This document shows, piece by piece, positions 37,485 to 48,168 of a stretch of DNA of 64,000 bases. The stretch's first letter is position 1, and the number at the start of each line of letters is the position of its first letter. The notes under the pieces were generated by a model. That model saw only the letters and a list, made by a program, of their open reading frames with translations. It was not told where the DNA came from and made no database searches. Origin of the DNA: Carallia brachiata (Eukaryota; Streptophyta; Magnoliopsida; Malpighiales; Rhizophoraceae); NCBI GenBank assembly GCA_021464245.1, contig JADCRB010000037.1:3240056-3304055 (forward strand), written 5' to 3'. The translations under genes and the position numbers were made by a program.

Positions 37485-39620
37485 TACGTGGGGGGAGCAG
37501 AGAGAGAGAGAGAGAGAGAGAGAGAACTGCGTTTTTTAAAAGAGAAAGAAATTGAAGAATGAGATAACTGGTTAATTGATAAGGGTAACGTCAGATGAAA
37601 ACAGAACAAAATCACTAGAATAGCAGAAATTCACAAGATCTGGAACAGAAACAATCAAGAAGATTATTAGCCTATCAGAAAAGGAAAAGAAAATTGTATA
37701 TAATCAAGAATATCAAAGATGAGCACAAGTGAAGGGGAAAATGAATTCAGTAATAATCAAGAATACGAAGAACAGAGACAATTGGGGAAAAAAAGAGATC
37801 AAGAACGTAGATATCAAGAAGAAATAAAAGTAAACAAAAAAAAAAAGAACAGATCAATCAGCTCAGAAAAATGGAAAGAGGAACATAACTTCAGGTATTG
37901 TGAAACAGGAGAAAGAGGGGCAAGAAAGTACCAAAATCACGAAGATCAAGAAAATGGACTGAACGATGCCTTTGTGGTTCTCTGGAAGAACAGAAAAGAA
38001 AGAAAATATCTCTCTGGAAGCTGCCTCGTGGTTCTCTCCTTTCCCCGAGGCCGGGCGGAAGTAGAAAGCTTTTACAGGCAATATGTAAGATGAAAACCCA
38101 AATGTCTTCCTTCTCTTTCGAATTGGATCAATTATACTGTAACGGATCAGAGAAAGAAAGAAACAGTCAAAGATTAATAGAGAAGAAGAAAACAGAAATA
38201 TTGGAATGGAGTAAAAGAAAGCATATAGATGAGGTTTCATACCGATGGCTCTGAGAAGAGGTGCCTCTGTTGACTGTCGTTTGCCAATCTTTTGGAATTG
38301 AAGAGGAAGGAGAAAATGCCCAAGCAGGAGGGAAATGTGTATATTTATAAAAGGAGGAGCTACATATATAGATGGTGGAGATTTATTGTGCGATTCACGC
38401 CTTTTTCTGCATTTCAAAATTTTAAGCCGTCAGATGATAACGCCACCGTTTCAGTATTTTCAGTGAAGAAATCAATAAAATATTAGGAGGCATAGAATGT
38501 TTATGTTTAATAAGTACTTCTTTTTTTTATAACAGGAAAGTAGTTTTGTACTAAACATATTTAATAAAATAATAATATTTTTATACTATTTTAAGAAAAA
38601 AAAATTTCAAAGAAAAAAACTTTTTTTTTTAGAGAATTTTACATGATACTTACATTTTGTATTTTAAGATAATACTCATATATATCTAGGTTTCGATTTT
38701 CTTTAAAAAAAAACCAAAACAAAAAAAAAAATTTTTAATTTGCTTGGTACCTGTATTCAAACCCTTTTTTATAAACTCTGCTAATCATAATAATGTCATT
38801 CTAATTTCTTTGTTTATAAAATTTGTTTGTCTATGTATCAATTTTTTAATCTTTATCTCATTTTTATTTCAAATATTTTTGTCTCATTTAGATAATTAAG
38901 AAATAAGTTAATCTGCGACGACTCTATTGCCTCATTTAAAGAGCAAGTGCAGGCAAAGTCTAAAGTTGGACCAGTTTCTTTGTTTAATTAATGGTAAGGC
39001 TAAGGCTAACATTAACAAAAATTCAATCCATGCAATATTTCTTTTTCAAAAACTTATCAGGATATAAATAACATTTAGTTTTTTCTTCTAGGCCAAAAAA
39101 AAATATATAAATGCATTTAATATTTTGTAATTTGATCATTTTGCATTAACAAAACGGTACTGTCAAATTACATAATAAAATGATTAGCACTAAAAAAATA
39201 AAGGAACAACTATGAGATATAGAAAATAAGTGGTAATAGTTATGAAATTTTTTTAAAAAAATTAAAATTTAGGGTAATACTATGTGCATTTAAGTTAATA
39301 TTAAATAAATTTAAATTTAAATTTTTGTAAAAAGGTTATTAATTTTTTCATACTTATGACCAATAAAGGATTTAAAAAAAAAAAAAAGCACTAAGATGCC
39401 GTTAACTCGATCATTTCAGACACGAACGCAAAGTGCACTCAGATTACAGTGAGAAAGGTCAAACGGGTCAACGAATAAGCAATAAAGAAACGACGTCGTG
39501 ACGATTTTATCCTCCCATTGACCACGCCTCTCAAGCACTGTGGAATCGTTGCTCTCTCTCTCACCCTAGCAAAACACTCTGTAGAGTTCATTTCCCGCCT
39601 GTTTCCACAAATCGCCCAAA
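37485..39620. promoter_or_regulatory. Divergent upstream region, NAC (-) and SPO11-3 (+)
   Basis: About 2.1 kb between two diverging start codons. The NAC side carries (GA)n and the repeat at 37649-37764. A less AT-rich part near 37970-38420 could be NAC 5'UTR or promoter. 38490-39400 is strongly AT-rich with no ORF. Confidence 0.4.
37649..37764. repeat. Direct repeat flanking the NAC gene, copy 2
   Basis: Partner of 35532-35645, in the same orientation, 2.1 kb away. It lies upstream of the NAC start codon, while the other copy lies downstream of the NAC stop. Confidence 0.6.
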
Positions 39621-40898
39621 ATGGCCGACACCTCAAAGGCCAAGAAACGCCGGCGAGCGGAGTCGGACTCCACCGGACAACCCGACACCCCATTCAAAAA
39701 ACGCCTGAAACCCGACTCAACCATCCTCGAGTCCCTCCAATCCCTTTTAGACTCCACCGTTGCCGCCTCCACTTCCTCGTCAAAATCCCTAGGCCTTTCC
39801 GATCTGGCCCTTTCCGCCACCTGCCGCGAGGTCACCGACCTCTCACTCTCCTCCGTCCAGTCTGCAATCGAGTCTCTGATCCTATCCGTCACGCACTCCA
39901 TCCTCTCCGGCCGCGGTTTCTCCTTCAACGTCCCCTCACGCGCCGCCACGAACCAGCTCTACGTCCCGGAGCTCGATCGCATCGTCTTAAAAGACAAAAA
40001 CACCCTCCGCCCTTTCGCCAACATCTCCTCCGTGCGCAAGTCCACCATCACCGCCAAGATCCTCTCCCTAATCCATCAGCTCTGCCTCAAGAGCATCCAC
40101 GTCACCAAGCGAGACCTCTTCTACACGGACGTGAAGCTCTTCCAGGACCAGACCCAATCCGACGCCATCCTCGACGATGTCTCCTGTATGCTGGGCTGCA
40201 CCAGATCTTCACTCAACGTGATTGCGTCCGAGAAAGGCGTCGTGGTTGGGAGACTGATGTTTAGCGACAACGGAGACATGATTGATTGCACTAAAATGGG
40301 AATGGGAGGGAAAGCGATTCCTCCCAATATTGATAGAGTTGGTGATATGAAGAGCGATGCATTATTTATATTATTGGTTGAGAAGGATGCTGCTTATATT
40401 AGGCTGGCGGAGGACAGGTTTTACAATCGGTTTCCCTGCATTATTGTGACGGCGAAGGGCCAGCCGGATGTGGCAACAAGGTTGTTTCTGAGGAAGATGA
40501 AGATGGAATTGAAGCTGCCGGTCCTGGCATTGGTGGATAGCGATCCCTACGGCTTGAAGATTCTGTCGGTCTACGGGTGTGGATCCAAGAATATGTCCTA
40601 TGACAGTGCGAACTTGACAACTCCGGATATCAAGTGGTTGGGGGTGAGGCCGAGTGACCTGGATAAGTATAAGATACCGGAGCAGTGCAGGTTGCCGATG
40701 ACGGAGCAGGATATCAAGACCGGCAAGGACTTGTTGGAGGAGGATTTTGTGAAGAAGAATCCAGGGTGGGTTGAGGAGCTGACATTGATGGTGAAGACGA
40801 AGCAGAAGGCGGAAATTCAGGCTTTGAGCTCCTTTGGGTTTCAGTACTTGTCTGAGGTTTACTTACCATTGAAGCTGCAACAGCAGGATTGGCTTTGA
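39621..40898 (+). CDS. SPO11-3: SPO11-3 / topoisomerase VI A subunit (RHL2/BIN5)
   Basis: A subunit of plant DNA topoisomerase VI. With the B subunit it passes one duplex through another and is needed for endoreduplication, not meiotic breaks. A single exon encodes 425 aa, matching the intronless Arabidopsis gene of similar size. The N-terminal ~30 residues are basic and Lys/Arg-rich, resembling a nuclear signal. The winged-helix domain carries the catalytic tyrosine at residue 168 ([12 protein letters not shown]). The Toprim domain shows the metal-binding acid E254 (LLVEKDAAY) and D306-x-D308 (ALVDSDPYG). The start codon begins a frame rich in C/G at third positions at the 5' end. It is followed at 41234 by a SINE and faces the convergent PPR gene. 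Confidence 0.96.
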   Translation: MADTSKAKKRRRAESDSTGQPDTPFKKRLKPDSTILESLQSLLDSTVAASTSSSKSLGLSDLALSATCREVTDLSLSSVQSAIESLILSVTHSILSGRGFSFNVPSRAATNQLYVPELDRIVLKDKNTLRPFANISSVRKSTITAKILSLIHQLCLKSIHVTKRDLFYTDVKLFQDQTQSDAILDDVSCMLGCTRSSLNVIASEKGVVVGRLMFSDNGDMIDCTKMGMGGKAIPPNIDRVGDMKSDALFILLVEKDAAYIRLAEDRFYNRFPCIIVTAKGQPDVATRLFLRKMKMELKLPVLALVDSDPYGLKILSVYGCGSKNMSYDSANLTTPDIKWLGVRPSDLDKYKIPEQCRLPMTEQDIKTGKDLLEEDFVKKNPGWVEELTLMVKTKQKAEIQALSSFGFQYLSEVYLPLKLQQQDWL

Positions 40899-41217
40899 GG
40901 ATTCCGCGAGTCAGAGCTGATTCTGTATTGGTTACCAATGTGTTTCTTGTCTACAATTCTTGTGGGAGGTGGGAAAATTGTCATGTGATGCTCTAATCTT
41001 TATTTTCATGAACTCTGTTTTTTCCATCAATGATTTAAGTGTTTGAATTTCACTAAACTATAGCATACCCCAAATACAAGAATGAATGAGAAGAATATTT
41101 AGCATTTTTGAGAATTGATTTGAATACCAAAATAAGGCAGTTAGCATGCTCAACCCCCTCCGCTATTTAATACTTGAACACTCTGCTGGAGATGGAAAGT
41201 AAAGAAAGAACATCTGA

Positions 41218-41374
41218 GAAATGTTAAAGAAAGGGGGTCCAGCATTGCTGCAGTGGTTGGAGGATTCAAGTCCAGGGTTCGATCCCCGGACCTTCCAACC
41301 CCATTCTCCCTCCCATACCAGTTGGGCTCCAGCTCCGAAAGAATCCAAAAAAAAAAAAGAAATGTTAAAGAAAG
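41218..41374 (+). mobile_element. tRNA-derived SINE with perfect 16-bp target duplication
   Basis: GAAATGTTAAAGAAAG occurs at 41218-41233 and again at 41359-41374 without a mismatch. Between them lies a 125-base element ending in A12 (41347-41358). Near its head is TTGCTGCAGTGG, like a pol III A box. About 30 bases on is GGGTTCGATCCCC, a clear B box. This is the full layout of a tRNA-derived SINE. The perfect duplication and intact tail suggest recent insertion. It sits 320 bases after the SPO11-3 stop and 170 bases beyond the PPR stop codon, possibly inside a 3'UTR. Confidence 0.9.
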
Positions 41375-41546
41375 TTTTGATCAGTACTTTGCAAAGCACA
41401 TTTGCACTTTATAATAAATTTGAACAATCGTTGCATACTTGGACCACTTACATTTGGACAGTTGCCAGGCCATGACTTATTCTGGGCAAAATAATTGGTG
41501 CATATGTATTGATTTACAAAATTTTGTAACTGTACATAAACAATGA

Positions 41547-44500
41547 TCAATGTCTAGTCATACTAAATGGTCTTTGCAGCCAGCAATTCAACGATTTCCT
41601 TGTGACCTTTAATCTCTGCAGACCAACAGGTCGCCTGGTGGAAGATACCATTTTCCTATTCCTTCCTAACCTTTCTGCCAGGTCTAGATCTGCATCATGA
41701 GGGTTTCCATATTTTCTCTCTGTGTCAACTGTAAATCTAGGAACTGTGATTAGAACCTCAAGGCCTAATTCATTCTGCAGAAGGCGAAGTATTGCATTTT
41801 TCACCTCAGAAGCATGTTTGTCTGGATGAACATCAATATTGTTTACCCCTAAAGTAATCCACATGTCATCTTTTACAGAATGTCCTGCAATTGGAAATTG
41901 ATGAAACATTAAGATGCCTGCAATTTTGGTACGCATCTAGCTTAATACCACGTTCAGGCAGCCTATACATTCCAAGCACCTCAACATTTGTGTGGAGTTC
42001 ACTTGTGTAAAATGTCTTAATCATCCATACAAGATGTCATGTCATTATTATTCTTTGTCAATTTAAGGTTGTTTTTGTACCTAAAGCATAGTTCTCTTTG
42101 ATCATGCGGAGAACTGCAAGAACAACTATCCGCACTTCAACCTGTCAATACATGTTAAAGCAAACTTTCAAAATACACAATGCTCATTCTAAAAACTCAA
42201 TAACAGGGTAGGACCATCAACCAGCTATAGTAAATAATCAGAACTCGTATCCACCCTCAAACCTGTATTAGCTTTACCTTTGTCAGGCCCTGAATGTCAA
42301 TTGCTAGGCTTTCGGCAATACTTCCCTGAAGGTATGCGGCTACTTTCTCAAGTAAGAGATCATGTGGTCTTCCTAAGTCAGTTCCTTTGTAGGAAGTAGA
42401 TTCATCTTGTCTATGATAATTGTCTTGAATTACTCCTTCACACCATTCCTCAATTAGCAGGTTGAGATAGTAGTCATTAGCTTTGTACCTGCAATGTAGG
42501 TGTGCAATGGTATGGAAAGTGCAGCCAGGTGATCTTATATTGCGTTAAATCTATTACTAATTAGAAGCAATGCAATGAATAACACTATCTGCTTGTCCTT
42601 GTTTCATAAGCAATTATGATGATGTGTTCAAATGTTGGCATATCTAGTGGCAATGGAGTAATTGTATGTGTGCGTAGCCAACTTGAGAATGAATGAAAAA
42701 AAAAAAAGTGGAATCCATGTGCCTCATGAATTTATGTCACGACTGGTGTCCACATAAAATCTATTTGCTGGCATACCCTGCTTTACGCATATCTTGATAT
42801 ATAGATAGGCACTGCTGTACTTCTAGTAAGGAACCATATCTGGTGCGAGCTCTTAAAAGTGTATTATACGTCACCTGGAGAAAATAACAAAGGACCGAAT
42901 AAGCATTAAGAGTGACAATATCTTTTCGAGTTTGCAACTCTCTAAAGCAGCTCAATTTGGATTATTTTCAAGCTTAAATCACATCTAAAAATCTGCAATT
43001 AATATTTCAGCTCCTTTAAGAAATATAACAATTGTGTAGCAAAAAAATTCTTATTGGTTACTGACCAAATTTGGTTTAATTTGATATCTCTTCATTTCAA
43101 CATATAACGAAAAAGCCAGATGCAGCCTTTTATTTTCCACGCAGACCTATTAAAAAAAAAAAAGCATCAGGAATCAGCGTTTGGCTCCATTGCAAAAACG
43201 TAAGCATCTAGATCCAGTTTCGATTGAGCTAATTGCCAGTCAAGTATATATTTCAATGGCAGCCATCATAATGAAACTCACTGAAACAAATAAAGTTCAA
43301 ACCTTGATAGCTGTTGTATATGCGACTGCATCAGGCTCAAATCCACAAGTGTGCATGTTCTTCAATGTCTGCATTGACAGTTGAAACAGAAAATTGTATC
43401 AGAGAATTTACATCCACGTGGAGACTGTCATAAGAACATGAAATGTAAATTAATACAGCAGATAAATCATGATCATAACTGGGGCAAGGACCATAATCCT
43501 GTGATTTTTTTGACCATTTTTCTATTTTTTAAACTTGAAAAAGTCATGATTATGGGCTTGCGGGATTCTTTCTTTTTTAAAGTCCTTCCAATTTCTTAGA
43601 CAATAAGCTTATTTGAAAGGCCTCAGTTGCATAGCCAATACTTCAACTCATCCATGTGCTGAATATAGATAGCACTTGTGTGAAACAGATCCTTGAGTGA
43701 TGTAATTGGCTAGCAAAGTGACCAAGGTAATGTCGCTCATTACATCCATACACTATACTTCCAAGATAAGCGTGCGCATTAACCAGAAGCATAAAATTAC
43801 CAGAGTACAATCACAAACTCCTTTTTTCTAATTTTTGTTGTTATTATGAATTTCTCATAAAAGAATATATGGTGACAATATGGTAAATGGATCCTACTTC
43901 AACCAGCTATCATGGTGATTTTAAAAATTTTTCAGAGTTTCAGAAGACAGACATGAAATTGGGCAAGAGAGGGAAAAAGGAAAATAAACTGAATCCAAGT
44001 TAGTGCATTATACCTGTAAAGCACCCTCCACATTGCCTGAGCTTCCACATATATCAATCAAGATTGTCCAGCTTATCTGATTAGGGGAAAGACCTACTTT
44101 TTTCATCTCATCCATTATGGCTTTTGCACGTCGATAATCACTACCACATGCTTTCATTAATACATTGTATGTTGTTAAATCAGGCATAAAGGGAATTCTC
44201 CTAATGAAGTTTAAATGATGCGAATCTGAAGCAAAATTTGGCACAGAAACAATGTGCTGTCTGGTTCTATGGTCAGTACGAATGCTGTCACTGTCGCTTT
44301 TGTCGTGTTCACCGGGTTTCTTCTTGCCTTCACTTCCCTTCCAGGACTCGAAAAGTCGAAATGCTCTATCATACTGGCAAGCCTCAACACAAGCATGTAA
44401 AAGGATGTTGCAACACTGGGAATTTGGTTCACAGCCAGCTAGAAGCATTTCTTCAAATAATTGAATTGCCTGCTCAACAAGGCCCGCATTGGCACAGGCA

Positions 44501-47500
44501 CTGATCAATGATGACCATGTAAATGTATTGGGGGTAACACCAGCTGATAGCATATCTTCTTTGATTTTTAGTGCCATTTGCCATAATTTTGCATCTGAAA
44601 AGACCTGGAGAGTTTATTGATTTGAAAAATGAGTCAGATGGCAAACAAGAGCCTTCGAGGAAGATATAAGAATAAACAAAATAAAAAAATGAATACATGT
44701 GCCAGGGAAAAACCACCAATCATGGCTGCTGATTTTACTGCTGGTAATCACACCTTTATGATTGTGCAGTATGTAAAGACATCCAACTTCAATAATCCTG
44801 TCGACTCCAGCTGCTTAACTCCGTTATAAATGTCTTGGGCCAAATCGACTCTTCCAGCAAGACAGCATGCCTTTAAAAGAATATTATAAGAAGCCACATC
44901 TGCAGTTATACCCAGTCTCTGGAAGCACAGGAGAACAAGTTTAAATAACTGAGACTGATAATATATTACAAACAGAGCCAGTACATTAAAATGCATATAT
45001 ATATATATATATATCTCTTGAAGTCTTCACAGAATTCCCAACTGGGTTTAAAAAAAAAAACTGCCATCTGTTCATTACTCATGATGTTGAAAAGCAGAGA
45101 AGAGGGGAGAATGGATGTAGATTAGGTCCAAAATTTGATACATTTTACAATTATAGAGGGAAAAGAATATGAAGGTAAGAAGTAAGTAAAACTGATAAAT
45201 ACAGCAAAAGGGAAAAAAAAGAAGAAGAAGAAGAAGAAAGTGCAGTTACATTGGTCAGTTTGTGAACATGGGGCATGATTGTGCGCGCGCGCGCGCTCGT
45301 GTGTGTGTGTGTGTGTGTGCACGATTATGAGAGAGAGAGAGGTAGGGAGGGAGAGATTTACACGCATTTTTTTGTATATCTGAAAGGTGTAGCCCAAATC
45401 ATGGGCATTCACATTCATAAGACTGTTGAAAACATAAGTATTTGGGGTGACCTTCTGATTGATCATGTCCTGCAGCAATACTCATTTGTAAACGGAAGCC
45501 AAATATCATTGACAGCATAAATTGTTGAAATGTGGCAAAACAGATAACAAGTTTCTGATTGTGTGGGGTGGGTCCTGCAGCAAGATTCATTTGTAAAGAA
45601 CAGATCGAATATTTCATTGAATTTCTTGAAATGTTTCAAAAACAACCTACAAATGCACACTCAGATATATTGACACTACATAAATAACAACCACCTGGGA
45701 CTTTCATGATTTGACAAGGAAAAGGTTTCACAATTTCTTATTCACATAGACGTTGTCAGTTAAAAAAGCAAATTACAATATAGTAGTTTAGAAGACCTGA
45801 ACTAAGTAAAATGTTGCATTCATCACATCTCAAAGAGTACCAGTAAACCTATTTGGACAACTATTCCGAAATTTGGTAATGTGTGTCAAATTTTCAAAAA
45901 GGTAGGTGAACTTTGCTTCATTTGAAGCAAAGTCTTCCTATTTCTATATCATGGACCACCATAAACTGCTCCCTTATTCAGTTATTTTCATTTGTCTACC
46001 TTAGTTAGCCAAATTAACCAAGAATGCATAGACAGGTAAAAAGGTAGATAGGCAACGGCAGATCATTGAGAAGGGAGTCATCGATTGGTAATAAACATAA
46101 CTGAACCATAAACAATACATAATGTCAATGTAAACTAGATGCAGCACAAACAGAAATCACATAAAGGTGATAAAAAAGTGATGGTAGCAAGGGAAATACC
46201 TCATAAATATACCTAGACTTGGTATAATCACCACAACGACCACAAACATCGATTATCATTCGGTAAACATACATATTGGGGGTATCCATGCTTTCCTTAG
46301 ATGCTTCATATGCTGTCAAAGCAGAATCCAAATCTCCCTTTTTCCCAAATTCATCAATGATGTTGCAGAACAGTATACGTTCACGTCGAAGAATACATGC
46401 AAACCTGCAATATTTAACTGTTACAGCATCATATAATACCCTGAATGTGAACAAGCATTCATTGAAACAAACGTGTTTTGAGGGGCAGGGGTGTGCGAGT
46501 GTGTTTAACATATGTTTGTGTAATACATAAAAGCAAAGTAATATGAATTTATAATTCGTATATGCTCGCATAAAAAATGTGCAAAATGCAAACAAAAAAA
46601 GTAAATATAAAAAGAAATATTAAGTATAAATTCGGAAGCTAAAATGTCCCCACTTATGTCCAACCAAAAAAAAACCCCTAAGTGGGACATCATACAAATT
46701 AATTCAATTATCAAAGAAGGGTCCTACCTCACGGCCAACCTCGGTTTACGTTTGTCCACACAGATTTTGATAATTTCACGGGGATCCACAAGTTCTTTGA
46801 CAGGGAAGCAAAATCCTGAATCAAGAAACTTCTTTAAATTATAAAGACAATTTCTACGCTCTGAAGGAACTCAATCAGTAAAAACACTATAAAAGAACAA
46901 AAAAATTCGTCCAGAAATGAACAAACTTACCTGCAAGAGTCTCTGTTAAATTAACAATTTCCTCCACCTCGCCGGCGTTCACCAGCCGGAGACACTCTCT
47001 TTTCAACAGCTCCATAGCCACTCCATCAAACAGTTTCAGAGAAGGAACTCCCATCATCTCGAGTTTCTTCAAAACCTCAACAACTCTCGGCACATTTCCC
47101 TCGCGAAGGCTCCGCGAAACCCCCTTCGCTATCGCCGCTAAATCCAGGGCTGCGACAAAATGCGCGGCCTCAATACCCGAAGCAATCACCGACTCGACGA
47201 CCATAGCGAAATCCTGTAGGCGGCCGGCCTCGGCAAGCTTCCCCGCGAGATCGGCATAGTACGCGTGGAGGGAATTTTGGCGCGGCGGATGGTCCCAGCT
47301 GACAGGGGAGGAGAGAAGGGGAGAGGAGAGCGCGACCGGCTAGTGGACGTGGCTGGCTTGAGTGGAGCAGGAAGGTTATGGAGTGAAGGTTTAGCTTTGG
47401 ATTTCGGTGAGCGGCGGAGGTGGCTGGGGCGGTTGTCGGGAGTGGAGGAGGGATTTGGAGGAGTTACAATGGAGGAGGAGGAGCCGAGGACGACGAGCTC

Positions 47501-47506
47501 CTTCAT
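41547..47506 (-). CDS. Plastid PPR-SMR protein (At5g02830 type), frameshifted exon 1
   Basis: P-class pentatricopeptide protein, predicted to bind organelle RNA. Twelve exons: 47506-46931, 46815-46728, 46404-46200, 45469-45362, 44918-44754, 44604-44014, 43368-43303, 43146-43066, 42874-42777, 42488-42278, 42141-42081, 41884-41547. PPR-like helices run through exons 3-9 (PNTFTWSSLISACANAGLVEQA, PNSQCCNILLHACVEACQYDRA, PNQISWTILIDICGSSGNVEGA). Exons 10-12 hold an SMR-like segment (LAIDIQGLTKVEVRIVVLAVL). The exons sum to 2588 nt, one short of a multiple of three. The N-terminal frame (MKELVVLGSSS, Ser/Pro-rich transit-like) must change near 47300-47335 to enter the downstream frame (SWDHPPRQN). 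As written, the start frame ends at 47186 after 106 codons. Intact length would be about 862 aa. Confidence 0.88.
45283..45319. repeat. (GC)n-(GT)n alternating tract in PPR intron 4
   Basis: GC alternation at about 45283-45296 is followed by GT alternation at 45299-45319. Uninterrupted purine-pyrimidine alternation of this type is a classic Z-DNA-prone sequence. It lies just inside the intron, about 40-80 bases from the donor at 45361. Confidence 0.8.
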
Positions 47507-48168
47507 CGTCCGCCAACCGCTGGTTCAGGACCGTTCATTAACCCATTCCGTTCCACTGGCTGATAATGATATACGACTGAGCGTTTTGGGTGGATCGAAT
47601 TGTTTGAAAGGTTATTGTCGTTTCGCTGCTTTTTCCATCTTTTTTCTTTCGGGATCTTTTCGTTTCCCGACTTTTTTTCACCGACGGGTCGTTTGATTGA
47701 TACATATATCCAGTAACCGACGTGTCGTCTATTGTAGATGTTAAGGACAACCTACTCGTCGGCAGAGCCCTGAGATTCTTGGAGGTCTTAAGCCCAAAAA
47801 GCCATTAGATTAAAACATGAAATGGGCCTGGCCCGGCCCAGGTACAGATACAGTCAATCCAAAGAAACGCACCTTCTGGAATCCTCTCCCCAAGGCCCCA
47901 GCCTCCTTCTCCAGCGCCAGCACGTGCAACGCAGCGCACACCTCACAGACGCATAGCTGCGTCCGCCACCACCGCAATCAGAAGCCCTAGCCACCTACCA
48001 CCACCACCACCACCACCACTACCGCCGTCTTCTCGTCTCCGATAGATAGAAAAATAACGGCCAAATAACCGCCAAACATATTAGCTAAAACCTAGAGTTG
48101 CCTTTTTTTTTTGTTTTTGTTCTGTGTGCCCGTGACGGTATTGGTCTGCAATTGGATGCGAGTAAGAG
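47507..48168. promoter_or_regulatory. Compact divergent promoter, PPR (-) and CCCH (+)
   Basis: Only about 660 bases separate the two start codons, so both transcripts must start here and may share control. A (CAC)n run lies at 47997-48018. Base composition is less AT-rich than elsewhere. No TATA box is obvious. Confidence 0.6.

Noticed and set aside
39518..40264. 248-codon plus-strand ORF overlapping SPO11-3
   Set aside because: It is an alternate-frame shadow of the C-rich 5' half of SPO11-3, full of Pro, Arg and His with no domain.
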